Assembly: GCA_905221605.1 (NCBI GenBank)
Contig: CAJNDS010000802.1
Location: 124,001-188,000 of the forward strand
DNA length: 64,000 bases
Origin: Symbiodinium natans
Taxonomy: Eukaryota > Sar > Dinophyceae > Suessiales > Symbiodiniaceae
Direction: 5' to 3'
Position numbers and translations under genes: made by a program. Of this stretch, positions 22,753-34,299 are shown piece after piece. The notes under the pieces are model-generated. The model had not been told where the DNA came from and made no database searches. It was given only the letters and a program-made list of their open reading frames with translations. Numbering within the stretch: the first letter of the stretch is position 1; the number at the start of each line of letters is the position of its first letter.

Positions 22753-24830
22753 TCAGAAAAAGGGACGAGTCTGAGACTCTGCAATGCACAGCACATAACT
22801 ATGAGTTTGAGAAAGCTTCGAAGGTGGAGCAGGCATTCGCGGAGATGTGCAAGAGTCTGGTCGCAGCTTTGCAACCTGTGACATTGAGACTCGATTGCGA
22901 TATCGGGCACATAGGTCATGCGTGACTTCTGTCGCACCCTGGGACCCTGGTGGCACCTCTTCGAGGTGCACAGCTGCAAGCTCTTGCAGAAGTGCCGCGA
23001 AGCGAGGAGGCAAGCCGCCCACCGAAGCTTCCTCCATCCTCACGCGCTACACCCGGCAGACAGACTTGTCAGAGTCAGAGTTGTTTTCTGGAAGTCGGAG
23101 GTCCTGTGCTGGTATGCTCGGACGCCCAGCAGCAAACGCTAAGTTCTGGACGCAAGCCAGAGTGGCCGGACAAAGACACACAACTGCCGGTGTGAGCTGA
23201 CAGCTACAACAACATGCAAAGTAGCACTGTAGGCCCTTACGGCATAGCACTCGTTCACTCCGTTCTTTCACGCGCAATCTCAGACAACATCCTGGCGCTC
23301 ACAGAGAGACCATCGTCGGTGCAGGAACTCCTTCCTGTTTTGCAGGCACTAAGAAGCATGTTTCAAGTACACGGACCTACCATGTTCTTGATTCCTATTG
23401 TCATGCCGAGTCACAGCTCTTGCCCCGCCTTATCTGGCATCAGGTTGCAAGAACTCGTGACGAGGCTTCACGCAACTTCTACGAACTACCCCAGTAGCAG
23501 AAACGGAGACTTAAAGAATCGACAAATTATCAGCCAAGCAGCTCCTGTCCAGGGCCCGGCAGGTTTGCCAACGCGCTGCGGAAGGTCAACATGCCGCAAG
23601 CTGGGGTCTGCTGTCGCGGCACCTTTCACGATGCAGATTCACAGAACATGCCTGCACCCACAGCATGCTTTCAACGGCAGACCTTGCTCCTGCACCGAGT
23701 GGACGGCATCCGGCTGTAGTCTTTCGGTATAGCAGCTGGGGTCTTTCCGGCCAGCTGCCGGGGCAGGTGTGGGCAGAACCGCAGGCGCCGAGCGTGGGTG
23801 AGCCGGCGCTGGTAGCGCAGGTCCGGGAGAAGCGCCGGGCGGAACGCTGAATGCAATCTTTTCGAGCTCGGCCCGCAGCACCCTTGAAAATGCCACCTGC
23901 CGGGCCTTGCCCGTTTGATCCAAAAGATCTTTCCACTGATCTTCCAGAATTTCTGGCAGTGGCATCTCCGGAACGGATCCACTGGCGATTAGTCCTTCCA
24001 TGACTTGTCGGGACATTGCAGCAATATCTGCAGGTAGGTACTGCAGGTCATTGCTGTAAGCCTCGATAGCTTGCTGGAGGGCCAAGTTGTCCTGCAAAGT
24101 CAGGAGTCTTGCTTTTTCGCGTGGTCGTGTGTTTGGTGTCTCTTGCGAGTATATGTAGGCTTTTAGGTTTTCAGGCTAAATTCACCGGCGACATCAGCGT
24201 ACAAGCCCCAACATCCCAACGTGGGACGTGGCCGGAGGAGAACGCCGGCAAGTTTTACACAGAAAGCCCTGGTACCTGCAAAGATCCGCAACATCAGCAT
24301 TGCACCTCCGTCGCAATGTCTGTGTGTGTGTGTTTACACTAGCAACTCCCCGCCCGCAATCCTAGAAATTTGGTAAGTCTGGGGAAAGAAATAAAGAGGC
24401 CTTTGCTCATGGTCTCATGCCAAGTTGTTCTGTCCGGAAACATTTGGGGCTTTCGCTGGATACGAACATTGATGTCCTGCAGAAGGTGGTCGAGGTCTTC
24501 ACGGTTGATGGCTCCAGAGAGCAGCGGCGCCCGGCGCAACAAAATGAAGGTCGCTGACGAGGTGATGTCGAGGCTGTCAAGTGTGTCACCATCGTCTACC
24601 TGTTTGTCATGAAGAAGTAGGATCTGGTTGCCCACAGGCGTGCCTGCAGGGTCTGATGCGACACTTGGGTTGCGAGATCCCACTGGACTTTAAGGTTGCA
24701 AACAACACAACCGACCTTCAAGACCTGCGATTTGTGTCTTCAGCTGCAAGACCGGCTTCTGCGGATTCACTGAAAGCTGTGCCACCACTTCTCCAGAAGG
24801 AAGAACAATGCTGACAGCAACTGCCTCCAT
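22753..24830 (-). CDS. Ubiquitin-like-domain protein, multi-exon
   Basis: Met at 24828-24830 opens MEAVAVSIVLPSGEVVAQLS, followed by KPVLQLKTQIAGLE: the first two strands and helix of a ubiquitin-like fold. After an intron, an exon at about 24660-24500 supplies NQILLLHDKQVDDGDTLDSL and ATFILLRRA, the remaining strands. Further exon-like blocks at about 24490-24400 (INREDLDHLLQDINVRIQRK), 24097-23720 (helical, then Pro/Ala-rich) and 23040-22870 (PPRFAALLQELAAVHLEEVP) probably continue the gene. N-terminal ubiquitin-like domains of this style occur in many dinoflagellate proteins of unknown role. No C-terminal di-Gly is seen. Whether the 23.0 kb block belongs here or to the channel gene is unclear. 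Confidence 0.5.
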
Positions 24831-25559
24831 GGCCCCGAGCTGCTGACCAATTGCTGGTTCTCGTGATCCGTGGTTGTGCTGCTCACAGTGTTGATCGGCA
24901 TGTCCAACCAGCTTGCAAGTGTGACTGGCAGGTGCTTATATACCAGGATCTTAAGACCTGCACAGCAGTGCCGCTGTGCAAACCTGGACGTGCAAAAGAT
25001 AGCTGCGTCGGAAGACAACAAAATACAACCGGAATCTTTGAGATCTTGTGCGGAGCCAAAGCTTTTGTGCCTCACCGCACGAGTCGCTTTACAGTTGTGA
25101 AACGCAGATCACTACAAAGCATTACAAGGCCCGACAGCACCCTGTCAGGGCGCTGTGGTCGGCGCTTCCTTCGAGACATCACCTTTAGTCCAAGTTGCAG
25201 TGTGAAGCGAGCGAGCCGAGAATCCTGTCTCCATGTGCTCTCCTGCAGTTGCCTCATTCGAGCAGGATGCCCTGCGCAACCCCACAGCTTCTTCGCGGGC
25301 ATGGTGGGCATGAAGGGCCAGGTGTCCACGAGGCACAGCTACCCGGGTTGACCCTTCAGCGGATGCCTGTCACGCGGACCTTAGATAAGGAGGGTCTCAT
25401 GAACTTGCGCATGATCTGGCAATATCTGGTACACTCTGCTTCGGTGAGCAACCTGCGAGCCCTTGAGGTCCAATGCTTTTGCCACCTTCTGCTCTGCCAG
25501 GTGCCCAAATTTCACCTGTGAAAACAGACATTGTCCCCGAGCCCATTCTTCAAAATGTC

Positions 25560-27568
25560 AAAGGCTCAGCCCCGTCATGTGCAAAGCCTTGTCCTCGATG
25601 TTGTCTGGCCTTGCAAGACGGCAGCACAGCCAAACAACGAGACCACATCACACAACATCTCATGCCGTGACACCATGCGGTTCAAGCGAGGTTTGGAAGG
25701 CCTGAGTCCAGTCATTCGGAGCTTCAGCGGAACAAGCTTTTCCTTCTCCCGCATGGCCTTCTCCTGCAAGCAAGAAATGCACCTATGCGCGCTTGCCTCT
25801 GGCATCAAGCTCAGGGTACCCCTGCCTGCTCTCTTCGGATCTTTTCATCCAGCTCTTGCTTGCGCTTTGCCTCAGAGAATCACAACTCAGCCTGATACCG
25901 ACGAGGGCCACCCAAGCCTCACGTGCTTCTTCTCGCTTGCGTGCTTCTTGGGCTCGCTTCAGGGACTCGTCCGCCTCCCTATCGGCCTTGGTATCTCCGA
26001 CGAATGTGTTTGCAGCCTTCAAGAATATCCTTCAGCAAAACCTCGGACCAAAATCTTACAACATGCTAACCCCCCACACAAACCCCGACAGATCCGACAG
26101 CTGGTTCACAATGCCCCCAATGTTCCAGCAAGTAACTGCGATCTCAGCATATGCAGCCTGTGCGACAGTTCGATATTTTGTGGCCTGTCATGTCGCGGAA
26201 TTGGCACGTGTGGCATATTTGGCACACATCTCATAAATGAGCCTCGGTCTTGAGAGCGGCCTCAATCCGCTCCGACAGCTCCTCTCTCGTGTGTTGCGTT
26301 TCCTTTTGAAACTCCGCATGCCGCTGAGTCCTTCGATTGCCGCTGTGTCTGCATGCCCTTGAGGCCAACCGCGCTGATCTGCTCTGACCAACGCATAAGA
26401 AAGTCGACGCCGATGTCCTCGCAACTGACACATACCCAGCAAGGCAGCCGATTGATGCCCTGAGAGCTCCTCCTCCGCCAATTGGTCGAGCTTCGCCTAG
26501 CCAGACATGGTGGAACCCGTGCTCCTGTGAAAGCCCTATGCTCGACACCACACCCAAACACCACACACATGTTTGCACTACGCACGCGCCTCCGCATCCT
26601 GCAGGCGCGCTGCCACAGCTCGCCGGACACCCTTTCACAAACCCCAAGCTTGGCTTGAAAGACAGGCCTTCCGCTGGCCTACTGGCCTAGCTTCGCCATT
26701 GCTTCTTCTTCGGCTTCACACAGTCAAGAACTCAAGGACTGGCCTGGGCTTGTTCGTTTTCGATATTCAGCCCCTCGGCCACCTTGAGAGACCTGGGCTC
26801 CGACCTGACAGAGGACAAGTCGCCTCCCACTCCAAAGCCTACCCATGCAGGTCAGGGCCTGGGGGTGCCGGGCTTGTAACCTTCTGGATGCATCCGATTT
26901 GAAAGATCCTTCGCTCGAGCTTTGAAGGATGCAATCGTGTCCATGGCTGCCGCCAACTCAGCCTTCCTTGGTCATGAGTCGACATGTCACTCTTTGCAAA
27001 CCTTCTGGAAATTGCTTGGTTGTCAATTTGACCCCTACCAAGTCCTGTCAGTGCAGCGCAGGTACAATTGTGGCTCAGATCGTTGAGCAAGACTTGATGC
27101 TGTCTCAATACTCTTGCCACTCGGTGCAAATGAACTGGCTTCCATCCATTCCCGAGATCGAAACAGCCACTCGCGAACACTGCCTATTGCAAAGGCGCAT
27201 AGAGTTTCCTCAGCATGCAATTGCAAGCGCAGCACAAACAACACCCTGCTCTTCCAGACAACCAGAAACATATGTCGGCTGTTCTGAAGCAAAGGACGGA
27301 CTGCAGCATAGCCCCAGTGGATCTGCGCTGCAACAGCTGCTTGCCACTCAGCACACGGCGCACGTCATCCTCACGAGCTCAACCTATTTGGCGCAAACCC
27401 TCCTTCTGGATGCATACATCCTGCGTCCGCCAAAGAACCTTGACCGCCTCCGCACGCAGTGGCCTCAAGAGAAAAGATGCTCCAAGGTTCGTCAAGCTAA
27501 GATGGCTAAAGAGCTCCTTCGTGCACAAATATAATAACAACAATAATAATTACAATGGCAATAGTAGC

Positions 27569-27603
<35 letters not shown>

Positions 27604-28300
27604 AAATAATAGTAAGAGTAATAATACGAATCATCATAAGAATAATAATACTAATAAAAAACACTAATCATAGCAAGGTGTGCCAGCTGCCCGGCCTCGT
27701 GCGCTTGTGCCGGAGCAACTCATCTTTGAGCTTCCGCGCTTCGAGCACCAGCTGCTCGCCCATGAACCGCGTCCGCAGCTTGTACCGGTCGCTTGCCAGC
27801 TTCTCTCTTTCGGCGATCAGAGCTGCCTCGAAGCAACATGACTCCGGGCCCAATATCCCCGGCCCGGGACGGGTCACGCGCCTGATGAGCTTCCTCTTTA
27901 CGTTGAATGTCTTCCTCGGCTTTCTTTCTGAGCCTGCTTTCGGCTTTGCTGGCTTCCTGCCGTAAGCCCTTGAGCTCGTCCTGCACAGAGAAAAGCCTCC
28001 CAAGATGCTTTTTACATTTCGTAGACGCGTCGGGCCAATGCCTCGAAAGCTTCTTCTCTCTCTTTCAGAGACAACTCCTGTCGTTGCAATGCCCTTTCTG
28101 ATGCCGCCTTTTGCCTGCAACACCCAATGTCACCAAAGATCCGCTGGCCGCGCAGAATATCGCAGCCAAGCATCTGCGCAAGCTCGTCTTGTTCTTTGAC
28201 GATTGTTGCAAAAGCTTCCCGCTCTTTTTCATCCTCAGCTGCTTCCGTGATCCGTTCTCACGTGTCAGTGACATGGCAACATGGTCTGCACACAAGGTGC
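25560..28300 (-). CDS. Coiled-coil protein, multi-exon
   Basis: A chain of charged, Glu/Lys/Arg/Ala-rich exons lies on the minus strand. About 28250-28130 has ITEAAEDEKEREAFATIVKE. About 28105-28020 has ELSLKEREEEAFEALARRVY. About 27986-27720 has QDELKGLRQEASKAESRLRK in one frame and an open helical stretch in another. About 27490-27400 has LRAEAVKVLWRTQD. About 26965-26885 has AELAAAMDTIASFKARAKDL. About 26330-26235 has KETQHTREELSERIEAALKT. About 26010-25910 has KADREADESLKRAQEARKRE, and about 25770-25660 follows. It probably forms a long alpha-helical rod. No catalytic domain is recognised, so a cytoskeletal or scaffold role is only a guess. Ends are not fixed. Confidence 0.5.
27531..27665. 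repeat. (AAC/AAT)n trinucleotide repeat
   Basis: A run of about 130 bases of AAC, AAT and degenerate A-rich triplets sits between coiled-coil exons, so it is probably intronic. The frame does contain open reading on the plus strand (poly-Asn), but no exon signal accompanies it. Confidence 0.85.
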
Positions 28301-28949
28301 CATCCCTGCGAAAACCTCGGCCAGGCCCTCATCAACGAGGCCTCGCCATTGGTTGAGAATCGAGCTTTTTTGGCATGTGTTTCCCCAAGGTCCAGAAGGA
28401 GGTCCTTCTGGCAGTGTGTCATTGGTCCTGGCTTCCGCTGCTGGCACCACTGGCGCCACTCCTGCTGGCACGTGTGTCGCCGCATCCACCTCACCGCGTG
28501 GGACGCCTCGCATCCACCAACAATCACGCAACGAACCGTGGAACGCCATGGGACAACTCAATGGGACCAACTGCCTTGAGGGCTGGGACGTTGTCGCAAC
28601 GACAAAGGCACAGAATCAGACAGAATATCCATCGGCGTTTGGGTTTCGACATTGACGGCAGCTGCGAGCGTCTCCTGTGCAATCACTGGAAAACATGTGG
28701 GAATGAATGTGCGTGTGTGTGAGTCCGGAGTTCGGGCTGACTAGGGTCCCGACTGCAGCACGCCCTTCTTCCAATACCGGCTGGGAACGTTGCGGCAGGT
28801 CGTCTTGCCAAGCATCCATCTGCAAAAGCGCACGGGGTTCCAGACACACTCTTGAGCGAACAAAAGCCGACCAAGAGTGTGAAAACTTGGCTACCATCTC
28901 GAGCTCGGAAGTGATGCAAAATTCGACGCCATGGAAAAACTCCTAGGAC

Positions 28950-29740
28950 TCGTACGACTACGCTTTACCGGCTTAACCAAATGGTGAAACGCTAGCCTCG
29001 TATTTTGTAGGCACAATTTTAGAAAACAAAACATAAACAGGCATGACGTCGCAGCACGTATCATTGTCAAAACTGTCAGACGGCATCACATTCCTACGCT
29101 CTTTCAACCATTGGAACGACCGACACATGAAAACTTGACGCCCAGGACACATTCGCAGCGCCTGAACTAAAGAATAATGCCGTCAAACGTCCTTAGGGCA
29201 TCTCTACGCAGCAATTTCCGGTAGACGGAAGCTTCACCTTCTTCTAGATGCTTGCATAAAGCGAGTCCACGTTTCTCCGGCACAACTTCCGTGTGATGTC
29301 GTTCCAGCCATTTGCATTCTTCTTGCTACGTCATGGCAAGAATCAACGGGAACTGGACTCCCAACCATGCCACCAAAGGACCTGTGGTTGTCAAAGGGCA
29401 AGCACTTTGTGAACTGTGGTCAGTGTACTGCAGGATAGAAGGCGGCGAAGCTCAGACAGCTGAACAAAAGCCCGAATTTAGTAAAGGTACTTGGAAATCT
29501 TGGGCCTTCAAGAGCCGATGGCGATCGAGCCATACAGGGCATTGCTCCCTACGTCACGTGAGTCAACCCGCCCGGGGCCAGGTATGCAGATGTCATCCCG
29601 CAGCGCCGCATGGTCGACACGGAGCGAGCCATTAATGAATCAATGAATTGATGATGGTTATGAGGCATTCTTCCTGTTACCTCGGTTCCCGGCCCTCCAC
29701 CTCCACCTCCACTTCATGCCGGTGAAGATGGCAACGCATA
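28950..29740. other. No supported gene
   Basis: AT-richer intergenic sequence between the coiled-coil gene and the MITE-like element. No motif is seen on either strand. Confidence 0.4.
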
Positions 29741-29756
29741 CTGGGAGCTCAAACAG

Positions 29757-29970
29757 GCTAATGTTGACTTCACATTAGTGAGTCCCGCTACAATAATAAA
29801 ATCCCGGGGGCCGGAACACAATATTATCGGCCGCCACAATAATAAAATCACGCTTGTTCCTAATTTTTTTTGAGGGAGATGTTCCAGGTTGCTTAAACTT
29901 ATAAGTTTAAGGGGAGGGAGTTTAGAGCTTGCTGGCTGCCGGGTGATGCTCCAGGTTGCTTAAACTTCTT

Positions 29971-30012
<42 letters not shown>

Positions 30013-30151
30013 GTACTGCTACTACCCAATACTAAAACTAATAGAAAATCCTACCAGGATTTAGGCGAATGCAATTGAGGAGGCCCTGGCCGAAAAGATT
30101 GATCAACCAAGGGGGAGGGGGGGGGGTTATTAATGTGAAGTCAACATTAGC
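29757..30151. mobile_element. MITE-like element with 21-bp perfect terminal inverted repeats
   Basis: The 21 bases at 29757-29777 (GCTAATGTTGACTTCACATTA) are the exact reverse complement of 30131-30151. They enclose 395 bp without coding capacity. Inside are two direct repeats: ACAATAATAAAATC at 29790-29803 and 29836-29849, and a 23-bp unit with one mismatch at 29878-29900 and 29945-29967. There is also a 20-bp perfect palindrome (29892-29911) and a (CTA)n run. Short length, long perfect TIRs and no ORF fit a non-autonomous DNA element. No target-site duplication was found, so a foldback structure of other origin is possible. Confidence 0.6.
29971..30025. repeat. (CTA)n microsatellite
   Basis: About 14 CTA units (29971-30013) are followed by degenerate copies, inside the MITE-like element. 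Confidence 0.9.
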
Positions 30152-30313
30152 GCGTGCAACCTGCGGTTGTCAGATTTTCTGTCAGATTTTGAGAGCGAAC
30201 CGTGAGGCCGCCATCGTGATAGGACATGCCGACATGGAAAGACTTCAAACAACGTGGACACCGTAAGAACAGTAGATAATGAAAACAGCAAAATCGCAAA
30301 GGCCAGTTAAGGT

Positions 30314-31450
30314 TCACGGAGCAATGTTGCAGTCAACTGTGGCAAGCCAAACCTCCGCATCTGTCGGAACACCCTCGGGTAGCAGCTTGGAGCCAAATTG
30401 GCTTGGCCAATACTGAAGTTGGACTTCTCGTATCACTTGCACCTTGCCGCACCAGCGCGCTACACCGCATAAGCCACGAGTTGCAAGATGTTGCAAGTAA
30501 CCACGCCTGCAGCTTCAAACCTCCGTCCCGAACAGCTTCGAGTCGCGAGAGCGAGGCATGGGCCTGGCGTGTGAATGAAAGGATGCTGGCACTTGCGATG
30601 CATCTCCGGCAGCCTTCCCATCCAACAGTTCTGGTTGCTCCGCAATGGATGCATCCACCGCATCAGACAACTGCCGCAAACTGTCCTTGGCAAGTCAACC
30701 GGTGTCATCTACATGTGTGACAGAAGGCCCGCGCCTCCAATGCCCTCCATTTTTGTCGTTGGGTCTCAACCATTCTCCTCGGCATGCCACGTGCATCACT
30801 TGCGGAATCAATGACGGTCCAAAACGATGGTGCAATAATCAAACTATAGCTGCAACCCAACGGCCTGCGCTCCGCAACCGGCCACGCATATGATTCACGG
30901 AGTTTGCCCTCAAATTCGGCACGCAACTGATCGCGTCCAGTGCGCAGCCAATCAGCTAGTGTCTCCACCAACACCTGTACTCATCAGGTCCCCGCCAGCA
31001 TGCAAAATTCTGGCTGCAGCCGTTTAGCATCCGGCCTCGTACGCTGACTTCTTGGAAGCAGCATTTGCAACTGCGACGGCGCATGTGGTTTTTTTCACAA
31101 ACTTTTCTGTGCATGAAACCAGCTGGCAGGGTGCCTGTGGCCAGTTCCGGTGCGGTCGTTTCGCGTGTGGCTGCTGTGGCTTGTTGCACAGCATGTTCCA
31201 AAAGTTTGCGGCGGGACTCATGGAGAGGCCTGGGCGTTCCAAACGCAAGGAACGCACGCATCAAATATAGCACCGGACTGAGAGCCGAACGGTGTTGCAT
31301 CAGGTGGTGCCTCTTTCACATACAACACATCCCCGATCGCCGGGAACGTTCCGCGCACGTCATATGCTTGCAAGACCTGGAGACTTGCAACAACGTCACC
31401 GCGACGATCACATGAAAAGCTGCCATCATGCCTTGTCAAAGGGTGGCAAG
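30314..31450 (-). CDS. Hypothetical protein, multi-exon
   Basis: Minus-strand exon-like blocks are, in order: about 31430-31270 (VVASLQVLQAYDVRGTFPAI; IGDVLYVKEAPPDATPFGSQ); about 31240-31090 (RRKLLEHAVQQATAATRETT); about 30974-30890 (LVETLADWLRTGRDQLRAEF); about 30690-30540 (LRQLSDAVDASIAEQPELLD); about 30450-30314 (VQLQYWPSQFGSKLLPEGVP, then VWLATVDCNIAP and a stop at 30314-30316). Composition is consistent over the blocks and they share the strand of all neighbours. No family is recognised. The final exon's stop is the best-supported boundary. Confidence 0.45.
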
Positions 31451-31559
31451 AAATCATATGGTTGTTGCACATCTGCACGTGGCATGCTTTGTCAACTGTG
31501 CATTTGTTTCAACACCTCCTTTAAAACAATCGGGAAGCTTGTAGGAAAGAAAAAAAAAA

Positions 31560-32220
31560 AACATGAACTGTAGGGATTACTGAGTACTGATGATTAAAGT
31601 ACACAATGGTACACATCAGTTACTTCCCCCTTGGGCCGATCTTCCAGGACATGGGTGATGCTTGGCCGTGGACACTAGACCCGGGCTGACCTGTTTCCTC
31701 TGTCCTGCCAGTGCCTAAATTTGCGCCACAATACTTATAGCAGCTTGAGCCAACTCAAGGACCAAGGCAGATTTCGGGATGGGTTGCGGCAAGTTTCAGG
31801 CCAGGGCGGCTTCGAGCGGGTAATTCTTTTTTTCTCTCAACATTTTCCCGTACCTTTTTTCAGCAGTCCGCGTGGTCCTAGCGCCCGCCGTTTGCACAGC
31901 CCCTTGCCCGCAGCATGGACGATTCATTTTTTCGTTTTTGTTCCCTGTTTTCCTCCCTCGCGACAATGCCGTTGGTGCGGATGTGAAAACAAGATACTTC
32001 CCGAATGCTTCTGCCCAGGACTTTCCGCAGAATCTTCGGAGCGTGGGCACTCGATCCGGATTCGTGGGGCCTGTCGGGTTGGCACTCCAGAGGTATACGA
32101 ATATATTCGGCGGGAGCTTTGGTTTTTCTTCGCGCCTTCTTACGTACGCCGAAGGGCGAAGACTAGGCCCGGCTGGCAAACGGTTTGGCGCTGGGGCCGC
32201 GCTCTAAGTCTAGCAGAGTC
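31560..32220. other. Unassigned stretch with open frames on both strands
   Basis: Overlapping open frames occur on both strands at about 31720-32330. The minus-strand reading (EAFGKYLVFTSAPTALSRGR) is slightly more protein-like, but no domain is recognised. It abuts the LINE-rich island and could be an element's flank. Confidence 0.3.
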
Positions 32221-32229
32221 TAGCAGGCG

Positions 32230-33470
32230 TCAGCCAGGAGAACGTGCAAGGCTGGGGGTGGGCCAGCAGCACATGGCTCCGACGGCAAGGGGCCGCTCGC
32301 CGCAAGCGCGTTCTGCGCAGCGACCGAGGTGATGCCACTCCAGCCTGGGCGGGGCTCCGGGGGTCAAGCTGAGGAGCGGGGGGTCCCCATCAACGTTGGC
32401 AGTGCCACCGAGCGGGAGCGACAGGCGGCGAACGTCCGCTGCGAAGGAGATGAGGGACGACCAACACAGCGTGAAGGCAGAGATGGCTGCGGCCCGGCAG
32501 ATGGCTGGGACGGCCCGCGCCCGGCACCGAGCAAGCAAGCGGACGAAGTTAGCGGCCTCATTCTCCAGCGCCCTCCAACTTCAAACGCGATGATGTGAGC
32601 CTGCAGCGATGGGCGCGGCAGAACTCTGGGTAGGCGCGCTCCTTGTCGACCGCGACCTGGGCATCGAGGATCCCTCGTCATCGAAGAGGGTGCGAAGGTG
32701 CTCTTTGGTGGTGCATGTCCAGGAAGCCGTGCCATTGTAAGTCTGCGTTGAGGAGTGTGGGGTCGCCTACCGAGGTGCCAGGCGGCGCTGTTTGGGGATG
32801 GATTGGCGCGGTCCAGTGGGGACCGAATGCTGCGGCGCAGGCTGCCTTAGTCCCAGCAGGCATCATCGAGGACCTCGCGAACCTTTGTTTTTGCAAGTCA
32901 GGCATGGGCCGCTCGTCGGCGCGCCGCATCTTCTAAGAGGGGACATGATAGTGGCATCAAGCGAAGGTTGGGAACCGTGCCAGGAGGGCAGGCCGTTCGC
33001 GACGACCTCGATGCGCCGGTCCTGGCACGTCGGTTCATGTCGGCGAGCTTATGAAAGGGATCCCATATTTGAATGGCGTGCTGCGCGTCCATCGCTGAAA
33101 CAGTGATGGCCACACCGAGCCAATCCCAAAACCGCGCAGAAACAGGAGAAAGATGCCGGCTATAGACTTTGGGGTGTAGGAACGGCCAAGGCTGCAGTTC
33201 AGCATAAAAGGTGAGCGACTCTGTAGCACGCAGTGCCACCGAGTACAGGGCATGCGACTGCTGGCTGCTCACCATTTTCACATGCCGTAGCCAGCGCTTC
33301 ACGACAGATGAAGCTGTGCCCGGCCCAATCCCCCAAGTGGCTGGATGAGCTACTCCTATTGACATCAATTCATTTGCTGCGGCGTTTATGAACGAGAACT
33401 CGACATTGCTCGCAAACTGAGCAATTCGTGCAGCCAAGCATTTGCCAACAAACAAGCAAGACGAGCCCAA
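32230..33470 (-). mobile_element. LINE remnant, C-terminal part (unit II tail)
   Basis: Minus-strand fragments carry the C-terminal module of the local LINE family: IIAFEVGGRW at about 32595, followed by frame-broken Ala/Arg-rich sequence. Upstream pieces at 32.7-32.94 kb and 33.0-33.47 kb (e.g. WLRHVKMVSSQQSHALYSVA) lie where RT and connection regions would be expected, but their RT motifs are not clear. GC content rises sharply here compared with the left flank. Many frame changes show decay. Confidence 0.5.
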
Positions 33471-33499
33471 AGGCCAACAAGTCGAAGGAGTCGTATACA

Positions 33500-34260
33500 G
33501 TTAACACCCAACCAACCTAGCTGCAGTTGGGGCCCCACGCCGCCAAGTGAGCAGCCGTTTGCCCCATTGAACCATGCGGACATCGATGCGTCGCAGCTGC
33601 GTGGCGGTATTGATAACTTCCAAATGAACCCAATGTTGGATTTTATGGTACTGTGATTGCAACAACTCCGGCCAACTGCGAACTTGCAAAGTTTTCCGGG
33701 GCGGCGAAACAGTTGACTTTACATTGCATCGTAGGGTCACGGTCAGCGCAAAGTGATCGCTCCCTACCTGTGAGCAACAGCGCCGTCGATCAACACAATG
33801 ACAACTGGCCCCGTCATGAACCTCAACGGATTGAACAAGATTTGGACTCGCAAAAGCTGCTCCACGCCTATGGGTGGGCACGTCAACGGGGTTACAGATA
33901 ACCAAGCCAAAGGTATGCAAGATGGACCGGATTAATTCCACACAGAGCCTATCGGCAGGCCGAGGCGGGAGTCCGTTCACCAAACCCGGGAACCTTACTA
34001 TCACCGGCAATTGACAATGGAACCTCTGGAAATTCATGCGTCGCCATTTGAATTGAAACATACACCCTTTGCCAAGACTGCAGGCGGTCAATGTCAGGAC
34101 AACCAACATGCGGGGCATAAAATGAGGCAACCACCAACGGCCGTAACTGCGAGGAGGCCGGACCAGCGCTGCACCCACCTTGCGCTCGCGGCGGCCCGGA
34201 GTGGGGGTGGGAGACTCGCAGCGCGGTGGCGCCCAAGGTGGCATGCCAGCCCGTGTAACC
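33500..34260 (-). mobile_element. LINE apurinic-like (EEP) endonuclease fragment
   Basis: The minus strand has FYAPHVGCPDIDRLQ, then VPLSIAGDSKVPGF (position of the GDFN motif, here altered), then CNPVDVPTHRRGAAF and QVGSDHFALTV. The last contains the conserved GSDH-type ending of EEP nucleases. The parts lie in two different frames (switch near 33.98 kb), and the Asn of GDFN reads Ser, so it is unlikely to be active. It follows directly on the tail of the RT unit to its right, so a second element copy begins here. Confidence 0.55.
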
Positions 34261-34299
34261 GGGCTGACGACAGTGGCGTCGATGGCGAGTTGCGCCGCT

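Noticed and set aside
27555-27667. Poly-Asn plus-strand coding frame
   Set aside because: It is a reading of an AAC/AAT microsatellite between minus-strand coiled-coil exons; no exon evidence on the plus strand.
31721-32332. 203-codon plus-strand open frame
   Set aside because: An equally long minus-strand frame overlaps it, neither has a domain, and the sequence borders the LINE island. There is no ground to choose one as a gene.
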